A DNA stretch of 6,177 bases from Spirochaetaceae bacterium (GCA_031285525.1 JAITWB010000164.1:1-6177), one strand, 5' to 3'. Counted from the stretch's first letter, positions 1 through 5,832 are shown. Made by a program: numbers and translations. Notes: a model not told the origin generated them from the letters alone.

Positions 1-734
1 CCTGCTCCCCCGGCCTTCTCTTCCATAATGGAAAGTGTCTGTTCAAAGGAGCTGCCCCCCCGGATATAGTCGAGGATATTCTGTGCCTTTGCCGAAGAAT
101 CCCCATCCTGAACAAGCGCCTCAAGCTGACCTTTAACTTCCGCCTCACCCACCTTGGCAAGCCTGTCCACCGCCCGCAGCACCTCTTCGCTCTGCGCTTT
201 CATACCGATACGGTCGAGGAAGCGGTTAAAAATGCCCCGATGGTTTATCTTAATAGTACACTCCTCCACGCCGATAGCGTCGAGAGAGGTTTTCATGAGA
301 AGCAATATCTCAAAGTCCGCAGCGGCGCTGTCGGAACCGACGATGTCAAAGTCACACTGAACGAATTCCCGGTACCGCCCTGCCTGGGGCTTTTCCCCCC
401 GCCACACCTTTGCAATATGATACCGTTTAAACGGAAAATAGAGCTCACTCTTATGTTCCGCCACAAAGCGGGCAAAAGGCACAGTCAGGTCAAACCGGAG
501 CGCCACATCACGCCCGCCTTTATCTTCAAAACGGAAGACCTGCTTTTCCGTCTCCCCTCCGCTCTTGCGAAGCAGAATCTCTGTATATTCAAGCACCGGC
601 GTATCAATAGGAACAAAACCTGTCCCCCGAAACACAGCGGTCAGTTTTTCGATAAGCAATGCCCGGGGAATCTCGGCATCCGGCAAATAATCTCTAAAAC
701 CCTTGAGCACTCTGGGTTGTATAAGCGTTTCCAT
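1..734 (-). CDS. hisS: Histidyl-tRNA synthetase, N-terminal part (runs off the left edge)
   Basis: This is the first 244 residues of a class II aminoacyl-tRNA synthetase, which charges tRNA-His with histidine in the cytoplasm. The N-terminus reads METLIQPRVLKGFRDYLP, a typical HisS opening. Motif 1 is near residues 39-49 (GFVPIDTPVLE). The substrate-pocket segment LRFDLTVPFARF is at 79-90. Motif 2 spans about 100-133, with KRYHIAKVWRGE carrying the conserved Arg112 and then GRYREFVQCDFDIVG. The HisA loops, motif 3 and the anticodon-binding domain should lie beyond base 1. No Shine-Dalgarno sequence precedes the ATG at 734, and there is no alternative in-frame start just upstream, so the mRNA may be leaderless. 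The gene diverges from coaX with a 34-nt gap. Identification rests on recognised motifs and is firm. Confidence 0.95.
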   Translation of the reverse strand, partial: METLIQPRVLKGFRDYLPDAEIPRALLIEKLTAVFRGTGFVPIDTPVLEYTEILLRKSGGETEKQVFRFEDKGGRDVALRFDLTVPFARFVAEHKSELYFPFKRYHIAKVWRGEKPQAGRYREFVQCDFDIVGSDSAAADFEILLLMKTSLDAIGVEECTIKINHRGIFNRFLDRIGMKAQSEEVLRAVDRLAKVGEAEVKGQLEALVQDGDSSAKAQNILDYIRGGSSFEQTLSIMEEKAGGA

Positions 735-745
735 ACCGTTATGAT
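717..745 (+). promoter_or_regulatory. Likely coaX promoter
   Basis: TTGTAT (717-722), a 17-nt spacer and TATGAT (740-745) form a reasonable sigma-70 type promoter. Transcription would start near 752, leaving a short leader that holds the AGGAG at 756-760. The -35 box lies inside the first codons of hisS on the other strand. The -10 box uses almost the same bases as the proposed hisS -10. Confidence 0.5.
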
Positions 746-769
746 ATATAAAAGTAGGAGAAAGCGCAA
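741..769 (-). promoter_or_regulatory. Possible hisS promoter giving a leaderless transcript
   Basis: On the minus strand, TTGCGC (769-764) is followed by a 17-nt spacer and TATCAT (746-741). The start of transcription would then fall at or next to the hisS ATG at 734, which fits the lack of a ribosome binding site. The -35 box is only a partial match and overlaps the first base of the coaX start codon. Weak call from sequence pattern alone. Confidence 0.3.
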
Positions 770-1569
770 TGCTGATGGTCATAGATATCGGAAACACAAA
801 TATCGTAGTAGGACTCTTTGAAGGTGACACCCTCAAATACGACTGGCGGATCTACTCCGATTCCCGCAGAACCGGAGACGAATACAGCTCAATCCTACTG
901 TCACTCTTCCGTGACGCAGGCATATCCGCTGCGGACATTCAATCCACCGCCCTCAGCTCCGTTGTTCCCCTCCTCATCGGCCCCTTTATCAGGATGGTAC
1001 AGATGATGACCGGAAAAAAGCCCATCGTACTGGGTCCTCCCCTCTACGACAGGCTCCCTGTTTCGGTGCCCGAGTCAGCGATCCATGAAATCGGTACCGA
1101 CCTGGTCTGCAACGCCGTGGCGGCCTATACCCGGTTCAAGAGTAGCTGCATCGTCGTAGACTTCGGCACAGCCCTCACCTTTACCGCCATAAATTCTTCA
1201 GGGCTTATCTCTGGAGTAAGCATCGCCCCCGGTCTCGGCACCGCAGTAAAGGCGCTCTTCAACAATACCGCCCAGCTGCCCTCTGTTCCCCTGGAAACCC
1301 CGCCGTCGAGCCTGGGAACCAACACGATCCACTCGATCCAGTCCGGCATCGTCTTCGGCTACAAAGGTCTCGTAGAATCCCTCATCGGCAGGATAAAGCA
1401 GGATCTATCCTCCTCAGAGGGCGGCCGCATAGCTCCCGATGCGATTCAAGTCATCGCCACCGGAGGACTCAACAGCGTCCTCCAGCCCATCACCGATGCG
1501 TTTAAAGTGGTTGAGAAACTGCTGACCCTCAGGGGGCTTAAGATTATTGCGGAGATTATTGCAAGGTAG
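769..1569 (+). CDS. coaX: Type III pantothenate kinase
   Basis: The 266-residue product phosphorylates pantothenate with ATP, the first step of coenzyme A synthesis, in the cytoplasm. It has the ASKHA-fold marks of CoaX. These are the phosphate-1 loop DIGNTN at 6-11, the DWRI/RRT.DEY stretch at 25-39, and GTD at 109-111 with the expected catalytic Asp111. They continue with the phosphate-2 loop VVDFGTALTF at 129-138, GVSIAPG at 149-155, a TIHSIQSGI segment at 186-194 and the ATGG adenosine loop at 230-233. The residue after Asp111 is Leu, where many members have Arg (GxDR). Length is normal for the family. The ATG at 769 is 8 nt after AGGAG. The second ATG at 775 would give a slightly shorter but still plausible protein. 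It is convergent with the TOPRIM-like gene downstream. Confidence 0.93.
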   Translation: MLMVIDIGNTNIVVGLFEGDTLKYDWRIYSDSRRTGDEYSSILLSLFRDAGISAADIQSTALSSVVPLLIGPFIRMVQMMTGKKPIVLGPPLYDRLPVSVPESAIHEIGTDLVCNAVAAYTRFKSSCIVVDFGTALTFTAINSSGLISGVSIAPGLGTAVKALFNNTAQLPSVPLETPPSSLGTNTIHSIQSGIVFGYKGLVESLIGRIKQDLSSSEGGRIAPDAIQVIATGGLNSVLQPITDAFKVVEKLLTLRGLKIIAEIIAR

Positions 1570-1572
1570 AAG

Positions 1573-1617
1573 AGAGATATATCTCTGTGTGATATGCCTG
1601 TCTGAGTATGGGACAGG
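1573..1617. terminator. Inverted repeats between convergent genes; doubtful terminator
   Basis: The 59-nt gap between coaX and the convergent TOPRIM-like gene holds two inverted repeats. One is a perfect 14-bp palindrome, AGAGATATATCTCT (1573-1586). The other is a 6-bp stem, CCTGTC/GACAGG (1597-1602 and 1612-1617), with a 9-nt loop. Neither is followed by a run of T on either strand, so neither is a standard intrinsic terminator. They could still slow polymerase or protect the 3' ends of the two transcripts. Low confidence. Confidence 0.25.
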
Positions 1618-1628
1618 GGCTCGAAATA

Positions 1629-2219
1629 TTAGCGGATTATTCCTTCAAATGATTTTATAGCCCTGTCGAGACTGGGAGAGTGCTTACGGGCTGTGGTAAT
1701 ATCCCAGAACTGTTGAATAAACTTCTGAAACTGAGTGTTATATCCAGGACCAATACTCGCATAAGCATCGATAGGGACAATATCTTCCCGTATCTCTCTT
1801 TTTCTTGATCTTTTTGCCAATGATATGACTGTTTGCTTTGGATCCGGTTCATTATCAGGTTCCGCTGGAATGATATCCTTACTTATCGAAAAAAAGGCTG
1901 CAAAGTTTTCCCTATCCGCAAGCAGCCAGGATTCAACTTCGTGAACAGCAACCCTAAACAGTAATTGGCCGGAACGCTGATACGGTAACCAATCTGTAAT
2001 CAAGGATGAAGCGCACTCATAATTATCAAGATCTGTTATGACAAAATAATACTCATATTGTGCGGCATTATTATATGCGTGAATTTGTTTTTTTATTTTT
2101 CCGTTTCCCCTGCAATGGATCGTCTTGTGTTCACAAATATATTCCGTAAATAATCCATATATTCTGAGCATAACCTGATGGGTGATCTCATCTTCATAAA
2201 CAGAGGTAAAATACATCAT
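1629..2219 (-). CDS. TOPRIM-like DUF4276-type protein, partner of the adjacent ATPase
   Basis: The product has 196 residues and the features of the DUF4276-like TOPRIM group found next to AAA ATPases. An early acidic segment, VYEDEITHQ (7-15), contains Glu9. GNGKIKKQI follows at 38-46. The ITDLD motif at 61-65 gives an Asp63/Asp65 pair like the TOPRIM DxD. The very characteristic VAVHEVESWLLAD is at 90-102, then PDPKQ at 125-129, and near the C-terminus SIGPGYN and ARKHSPSLDRAI. TOPRIM domains bind metal and cut or rejoin nucleic acid in OLD nucleases, topoisomerases and primases; nuclease activity here is inferred. The start codon at 2219 overlaps the stop of the ATPase gene as ATGA, so the two are translationally coupled. 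A second ATG follows directly. AT-rich compared with coaX. The family resemblance is from memory of conserved motifs, not from a search. Confidence 0.75.
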   Translation of the reverse strand: MMYFTSVYEDEITHQVMLRIYGLFTEYICEHKTIHCRGNGKIKKQIHAYNNAAQYEYYFVITDLDNYECASSLITDWLPYQRSGQLLFRVAVHEVESWLLADRENFAAFFSISKDIIPAEPDNEPDPKQTVISLAKRSRKREIREDIVPIDAYASIGPGYNTQFQKFIQQFWDITTARKHSPSLDRAIKSFEGIIR

Positions 2220-3352
2220 TCGAATAATAACCCCTGAATCATTTTAGGCCGTGTATATGGTAAAACAGCTTCTGCCGGGGTTAATCCATCTTTCAAGAGA
2301 GATTCTATTTCCTGACGATCCCTTGCAAGTATGGCTTTTGTTCCCTCATTTTCCGGCTGAAGCATGAGAATTTCAGAAAGAGATATCCCTCTATGGGATA
2401 ACAATTCAGAGCTATGGGTGGTAATGATTAACTGTCTTTTTTTTGAACGCAGAATAGAGTGAAATAACTCAGGTAATTGTTCAATTATTGCGGCATGAAG
2501 AGATAATTCAGGTTCCTCAAGCAACAGAATTCCCTTTCCGGCAAGTAACGACCAGAGTAATCCTATCAGACGCAAGGTTCCGTCTGAAAGCTGTATTTCA
2601 GTTTGTTTCGCTCCATTCGGTCTCCAATGTTCATAGGTTACTTCAAGATGGGGTTGTCCGATATCATCAATATATTTTAAATTCTGTAATTGAGGAACCG
2701 CAATTTGTAATACTCTTTGAATTTTTGACAACCGGGAATTACGTGTATCCACTGAGGTTTTTGCGACAGTCCTCAAAAAACCTTTGCCAAAGGGATCCTC
2801 TGGTAAATCAGGACCAGAAAAGGCCTCTGGGAATTTCAATAACTGCGGAACCAGATGCATATACTGAATTGAACCAAGAAAAGTAACAATATCTCTAAAA
2901 TCTTTGTTCATTGTTATCTGTTCTATGTATGTTTGAGTCAGACGCTCTTTATCCTGTTCATCCTTGTCATCAGGACGAGAGATACATATCTGTCCATTTT
3001 TTAACATTACCTCTTTTCTGATAATGGGATTTCGATTTCCTCTCGTTTCCTGAGTTAAGGACAATGAATATTTCCACTGATTGTTTTTATCATCAATAAA
3101 TTCAAGCTCAATCACAATGAGCGGATTTTCCCGTGCAGAAAGACAGCGAATTTTGGAAATACCGCCCCGCTGTGACACTGCATGTTGCAGTCCGCCCCCA
3201 TTCTTTACGATATCCCGCATAAAACGGAGGGCGTCAAGAAAATTGGATTTCCCTGATGCGTTGGCGCCGACAACAAATAACCTGTCGTTTATTTCACAGT
3301 GCAGGGAACGAAAGTTTTTCCAGTTCTCAAGGGAGATAGTTTTTAACCGCAT
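2216..3352 (-). CDS. AAA/ABC-type ATPase (AAA_21, OLD/SMC-like head)
   Basis: The 378-residue product starts MRLKTISLENWKNFRS, the usual opening of RecF/SMC/OLD-type ATPases. Walker A is GANASGKSN (29-37), the ABC signature-like LSDGTLRLIGLL is at 255-266, Walker B is ILLLEEPELSLH (275-286), and the H-loop is ITTHSSELL, with His313. About 200 residues separate Walker A from the signature, with no long coiled coil visible, so this is a compact AAA_21-type head and not an SMC. I chose the ATG at 3352 over the in-frame TTG at 3397. The ATG has AGGA 7 nt upstream and lies downstream of the promoter, whereas the TTG would be upstream of the predicted transcript start. The gene probably powers or gates the TOPRIM-like partner that overlaps its 3' end. 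Such pairs are typical of anti-phage systems; defence is inferred. Confidence 0.85.
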   Translation of the reverse strand: MRLKTISLENWKNFRSLHCEINDRLFVVGANASGKSNFLDALRFMRDIVKNGGGLQHAVSQRGGISKIRCLSARENPLIVIELEFIDDKNNQWKYSLSLTQETRGNRNPIIRKEVMLKNGQICISRPDDKDEQDKERLTQTYIEQITMNKDFRDIVTFLGSIQYMHLVPQLLKFPEAFSGPDLPEDPFGKGFLRTVAKTSVDTRNSRLSKIQRVLQIAVPQLQNLKYIDDIGQPHLEVTYEHWRPNGAKQTEIQLSDGTLRLIGLLWSLLAGKGILLLEEPELSLHAAIIEQLPELFHSILRSKKRQLIITTHSSELLSHRGISLSEILMLQPENEGTKAILARDRQEIESLLKDGLTPAEAVLPYTRPKMIQGLLFE

Positions 3353-3385
3353 ATGCTTTTCCTGCTCCTCTACAAATACCTTTCT

Positions 3386-3414
3386 ATCATAAAACAATGA
3401 GAGCTATAAATCAA
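3386..3414 (-). promoter_or_regulatory. Promoter of the ATPase/TOPRIM operon
   Basis: On the minus strand, TTGATT (3414-3409), a spacer of exactly 17 nt and TATGAT (3391-3386) make a strong sigma-70 type match. Transcription would start near 3380, about 28 nt before the ATG at 3352, with AGGA in the leader. The -35 box starts only 14 nt after the neuB stop codon, and no terminator lies between, so read-through from neuB is possible as well. Confidence 0.65.
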
Positions 3415-3428
3415 CATCCGTTATCCCC

Positions 3429-4553
3429 CTACCGCTCCACCAAATGCTCCCAGTTCACACCTTCCCCGTTCACCGCCTTTTTCGCAAGCACTGCCCCTTT
3501 TACCTGACCCAGAAACTCCGGCGAAATACCGGGGGTAAGTATCTTTTCAGTCCTCAAGACGGCAACGTCAGCTTCTTTTATCACCGCCCCCGCAGGCAGA
3601 TCCCGCATAAAATGGAGACTCCTGTTTGTCCGGCGATAGTTTGCCGCCTCAGAGGGGGCAAGCCTCTTCTTTCCGCTTCCCAGTACTGCCTCTACCCGGG
3701 TGCGCCCGTATTCGATAGAAGCCTGTTCTATTATCTCCTGAGGAGTCTGGTTTTCTGCGGTTCGGACAGCCTGAACCATCCGCCCAAATTCAGCCGGGGT
3801 AAGGGCAACAGGATCATCCAGGCCGTCGCCAGAATTGTCCAGGGTTATATGTTTTTCCACCACCACACCGCCGCAGGCAACCGAGAGTATGGGCACCAGC
3901 ACCGGATCGAGGGAATGGTCGCTTATTCCCAGGGGTATACCGAAAACGGATGAAAGGCTGGTGAGGAGCCGCAGGTTATACTCCTCCTCAGGAGCCGGAT
4001 AACTGGTTATGCAATGAAGCAGCGCCCTGTTGGGTACATCAGCCGTCAAGGCAAGCGCCTTCTCAATATCCTCCAGCAGGGACACCCCCGACGACAAGAT
4101 AAGCGGCACCGGAACCCCATCCTCCCCGGTAACGGCGGCGGCGGCTTCGAGCAGGGGAAAGTGGTTCAGTTCAGGAGACGCAATCTTGATAGCCTTCGGC
4201 GCAAGGGCGGCAAGCTCAGCAAGGCTTCGTATCCCGAAGGGCGAACAGAGAAAGATGAGCCCCCGAGACTCGGTATAGGCTTTGAGTTCAGCATAAAAAG
4301 AGGGGGGCATCTCCAGCTCCCGGAACCGTTCGTAGAGGGAAATCTGTCCGCCGGGGAGCGTGACAAATCCGGTATCGGGATGCAGTATCTCATCCGCATA
4401 GACCCACTGGAATTTAGCGCAATCCGCCCCGCTTGCAGCGGCCGCATCGATAAGCGCCCTCGCCTTGTCCAGAGAACCGCCGTGGCTGGTTCCTATTTCG
4501 GCAATGATAAAGGTCTTGCCCTTCCCGGTATGTTCAAAAAAAAATTGTGTCAT
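3429..4553 (-). CDS. neuB: NeuB/SpsE-family sugar-acid synthase with SAF domain
   Basis: The 374-residue product belongs to the sialic-acid synthase family. These enzymes condense phosphoenolpyruvate with an N-acetylated hexosamine to make a nonulosonic acid for surface glycans. The TIM-barrel motifs appear in order: IAEIGTSHGGSLDKA (17-31), KFQ (47-49), SPF (104-106), KIAS (123-126), HCITSYPAP (180-188), GISDHS (209-214) and EKHITLD (233-239). His213 and His235 correspond to the metal-binding histidines of NeuB. A C-terminal antifreeze-like SAF domain runs from about 311 to 374. The usual D-H-x-x-S stretch after EKH is altered to D-D-P-V-A near 246-250, so the exact sugar substrate is uncertain and the symbol denotes the family only. 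The start overlaps the upstream gene as ATGA, with AAGGAGG 12 nt upstream. GC-rich, unlike its neighbours on both sides. No other nonulosonate gene is present in the window. Confidence 0.85.
   Translation of the reverse strand: MTQFFFEHTGKGKTFIIAEIGTSHGGSLDKARALIDAAAASGADCAKFQWVYADEILHPDTGFVTLPGGQISLYERFRELEMPPSFYAELKAYTESRGLIFLCSPFGIRSLAELAALAPKAIKIASPELNHFPLLEAAAAVTGEDGVPVPLILSSGVSLLEDIEKALALTADVPNRALLHCITSYPAPEEEYNLRLLTSLSSVFGIPLGISDHSLDPVLVPILSVACGGVVVEKHITLDNSGDGLDDPVALTPAEFGRMVQAVRTAENQTPQEIIEQASIEYGRTRVEAVLGSGKKRLAPSEAANYRRTNRSLHFMRDLPAGAVIKEADVAVLRTEKILTPGISPEFLGQVKGAVLAKKAVNGEGVNWEHLVER
4536..4544 (-). repeat. Nine-T homopolymer in codons 4-6 of neuB
   Basis: Nine consecutive T bases on the coding strand encode Phe4-Phe6 of the NeuB-family protein. 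Slippage by one base would shift the frame almost at the start of the gene. Mononucleotide runs of this length are near the lower limit of those known to act as phase-variable switches. The run itself is plain in the sequence; any switching role is inferred. Confidence 0.6.
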
Positions 4554-4969
4554 AGTAATGGTTGTCCTCCTTGGGTTAACTCTTTTCGTTTATTGATTGC
4601 GTTTTGTATCTCTTCATGAGCTGTTATAACCATAACATTCGTTTGCTGCGGATACTTCCATACAAATGCACTATGGGTAGCGGATATATTACTGCCTTTC
4701 TCGGTTGAACATTTCTGTTTCAGGCTTTGTATTACAGCATTTTTGCACACTATGGTGTTGTCACGCTGGGTATAGGCATTATCACGAATCTTCTGATTAT
4801 CGAAATCCAGCATTTCTTCGATAGATGACTTAACATCAAAACTGACTTTAAATTCGTATAGGATACGATCATTTCTCTTATACTTCTTAATAAACTGTAT
4901 AGGCTTTCTGGATGTACCTGTTATCTTTTTTCCTTCAATCGATTGATTGGGTAGACAAACATCAGGCAT
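4550..4969 (-). CDS. Hypothetical protein, third gene of an unknown small-gene cassette
   Basis: I do not recognise this 139-residue protein. It is polar and lysine-rich, with no signal peptide or membrane segment. The N-terminal half is basic (KKYKRND, 28-34). A central helical stretch, SSIEEMLDFDNQKIRDNA, is at 48-65. Cysteines are at 5, 75 and 87, and a likely helix, TAHEEIQNAINKRKEL (116-131), lies near the C-terminus. The open frame reaches back to 5026. I place the start at the ATG at 4969 because GGGGG (4979-4975) lies 5 nt upstream and this leaves only an 8-nt overlap with the preceding gene; the ATG at 4978 is the alternative. The stop overlaps the neuB start as ATGA. It is strongly AT-rich and differs sharply in composition from neuB. 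That it is real is supported by the tight overlaps on both sides; its function is unknown. Confidence 0.7.
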   Translation of the reverse strand: MPDVCLPNQSIEGKKITGTSRKPIQFIKKYKRNDRILYEFKVSFDVKSSIEEMLDFDNQKIRDNAYTQRDNTIVCKNAVIQSLKQKCSTEKGSNISATHSAFVWKYPQQTNVMVITAHEEIQNAINKRKELTQGGQPLL

Positions 4970-5447
4970 TAGTACCCCCATTAAAAAGCAACTGTTGGAT
5001 AGAGTCCTCAGCAGCTTCGATCTCACAGTTAAACATTTCTGATAACTCTATCGCATCAAATGCCCTGCCGGTAAAATCAAAGAGCATTTGGATGTCATTC
5101 GCAAGAGCCTTTTTATCGATTACCTCGGGTTCTTTCAAGTATCTCTCTTCCTGAGTATTAAACTCTTCTTCCGTCAAATTACCAAACTCATAATTGAGTT
5201 GAAGAGCAAGATGTTCCTTTTTTTCTATCAGATTTGTTACGACCTTATTAAAAAGAGGTGATATATCCCGTTTTATGGTAAAACTATCCAAAAAGAAACA
5301 ATGATTGTTATTATCAATAATAAGGCGGCTGCCGCTCCGGTTTGTGAAATAGTATACCTTTTCATTTGATGAAACATCGTTAGAGTAAACCCTTGTAATA
5401 ATACTATCCTGCGTTTGACTTGGGTTGACCACAAAACTTTGTGTCAT
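4962..5447 (-). CDS. Hypothetical protein, second gene of the small-gene cassette
   Basis: I do not recognise this 161-residue protein. Residues 1-65 look strand-rich (VYYFTNRSGSRLIID at 31-45). Residues 66-105 look like a charged helical hairpin containing NYEFGNLTEEEFNTQEERYL (85-104), loosely like the E(I/L)TEEEF hairpins of SHOCT and GvpG proteins. Residues 125-155 (FTGRAFDAIELSEMFNC and what follows) could form a small helix-turn-helix. None of these is firm. No signal peptide or membrane segment is visible. The ATG at 5447 begins 1 nt after the upstream stop codon and has AGGA 11 nt upstream. An in-frame ATG at 5456 would add three residues and overlap the upstream gene by 8 nt, but leaves only 2 nt between AGGA and the start. 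The 3' end overlaps the next gene by 8 nt. AT-rich. Confidence 0.72.
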   Translation of the reverse strand: MTQSFVVNPSQTQDSIITRVYSNDVSSNEKVYYFTNRSGSRLIIDNNNHCFFLDSFTIKRDISPLFNKVVTNLIEKKEHLALQLNYEFGNLTEEEFNTQEERYLKEPEVIDKKALANDIQMLFDFTGRAFDAIELSEMFNCEIEAAEDSIQQLLFNGGTNA

Positions 5448-5448
5448 A

Positions 5449-5709
5449 CTAAACATTTTCCTGTTTATGATTCTGAACGAGCTTTAGTTCAGTTGAAGCT
5501 TCTACAACATAGACAGGATCCCCAAATTGATCCAAATAATCCATCTTTACTATTGAATTCACGTTTTGTTTAATTAATATTTTATTCCCATCATCAAGGA
5601 AATACTCTGAGTATACCTCTTTTTGCGAAGAAATGTTCATTAAGGTACCTTCCTGTGGAACAGACGTTCCATCTGAACCAGGTACCATGATCTTGACACG
5701 ATCCGTCAT
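5449..5709 (-). CDS. Hypothetical small protein, first gene of the small-gene cassette
   Basis: I do not recognise this 86-residue protein. It looks strand-rich and soluble: VKIMVPG (5-11) is followed by alternating hydrophobic and polar stretches, including GNKILIKQN and GDPVYVVEAS, with a polar tail. There are no cysteines, signal peptide or membrane segment. The frame can be extended to a GTG at 5718, but that GTG lies inside a good ribosome binding site (GAGGTGA). The ATG at 5709 sits 5 nt after that site, so it is the better start. It is promoter-proximal in a chain with the next two small genes and neuB. AT-rich. It could be an antitoxin-like or chaperone-like partner of the larger proteins downstream, but nothing in the sequence decides this. 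Confidence 0.65.
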   Translation of the reverse strand: MTDRVKIMVPGSDGTSVPQEGTLMNISSQKEVYSEYFLDDGNKILIKQNVNSIVKMDYLDQFGDPVYVVEASTELKLVQNHKQENV

Positions 5710-5739
5710 AGCAGTCACCTCAAAAAGATTATTACCTAT

Positions 5740-5768
5740 AATATAATCAACATTGGTATTTTTGTCAC
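5740..5768 (-). promoter_or_regulatory. Promoter of the small-gene cassette and neuB
   Basis: On the minus strand, GTGACA (5768-5763, five of six consensus bases), a 17-nt spacer and TATATT (5745-5740, five of six) form a good sigma-70 type promoter. Transcription would start near 5733, about 24 nt before the ATG at 5709, with GAGGTGA in the leader. The -35 box is buried in an 18-bp inverted repeat, so the promoter is probably repressible. Confidence 0.6.
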
Positions 5769-5776
5769 GACAAAAA
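5759..5776. promoter_or_regulatory. Perfect 18-bp inverted repeat, probable operator
   Basis: TTTTTGTCACGACAAAAA has perfect 8-bp arms around a 2-bp centre and covers the -35 box of the small-gene promoter. It lies 83 nt upstream of hslO on the other strand. With no U-tract outside the arms and a position upstream of both genes, it fits a dimeric repressor site better than a terminator. The regulator is not identified; no clear repressor gene is in the window, though the second small protein may have a helix-turn-helix. Confidence 0.55.
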
Positions 5777-5803
5777 CTAATTTGAATGAAAATCCGAATA
5801 CTA

Positions 5804-5832
5804 TTTCCCTCAAAGGAACTTTTTAGTATATT
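5804..5832 (+). promoter_or_regulatory. Weak candidate promoter for hslO
   Basis: TTTCCC (5804-5809), 17 nt, then TATATT (5827-5832) would start transcription near 5839 and leave room for the ribosome binding site. The -35 match is poor. A perfect TATAAT at 5841-5846 also exists, but it is directly against the GGAGG at 5847-5851 and would place the transcript start beyond it, so it is unlikely to be the working -10 box. Confidence 0.25.

Noticed and set aside
240..821. Open frame of 193 codons on the plus strand
   Set aside because: It lies antisense to hisS, whose protein is unmistakable, and runs into the start of coaX. Its translation resembles no protein family and it has no good ribosome binding site.
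1573..1617. Firm bidirectional terminator between coaX and the TOPRIM-like gene
   Set aside because: The stems are short and no T-run follows on either strand, so only a weak call was kept.
3353..3397. Extension of the ATPase to an in-frame TTG at 3397
   Set aside because: The extra 15 residues precede the standard MRLKTISLENWKNFRS opening, the TTG has no ribosome binding site, and it lies upstream of the predicted transcription start near 3380.
4014..4619. Open frame of 201 codons on the plus strand
   Set aside because: Antisense to the NeuB-family gene, which carries all expected motifs; the opposite frame is open because of GC-rich codon structure.
4970..5026. Longer start for the third small gene at 5026
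   Set aside because: It would overlap the second gene by 65 nt, while the ATG at 4969 has GGGGG at good spacing and a typical short overlap.
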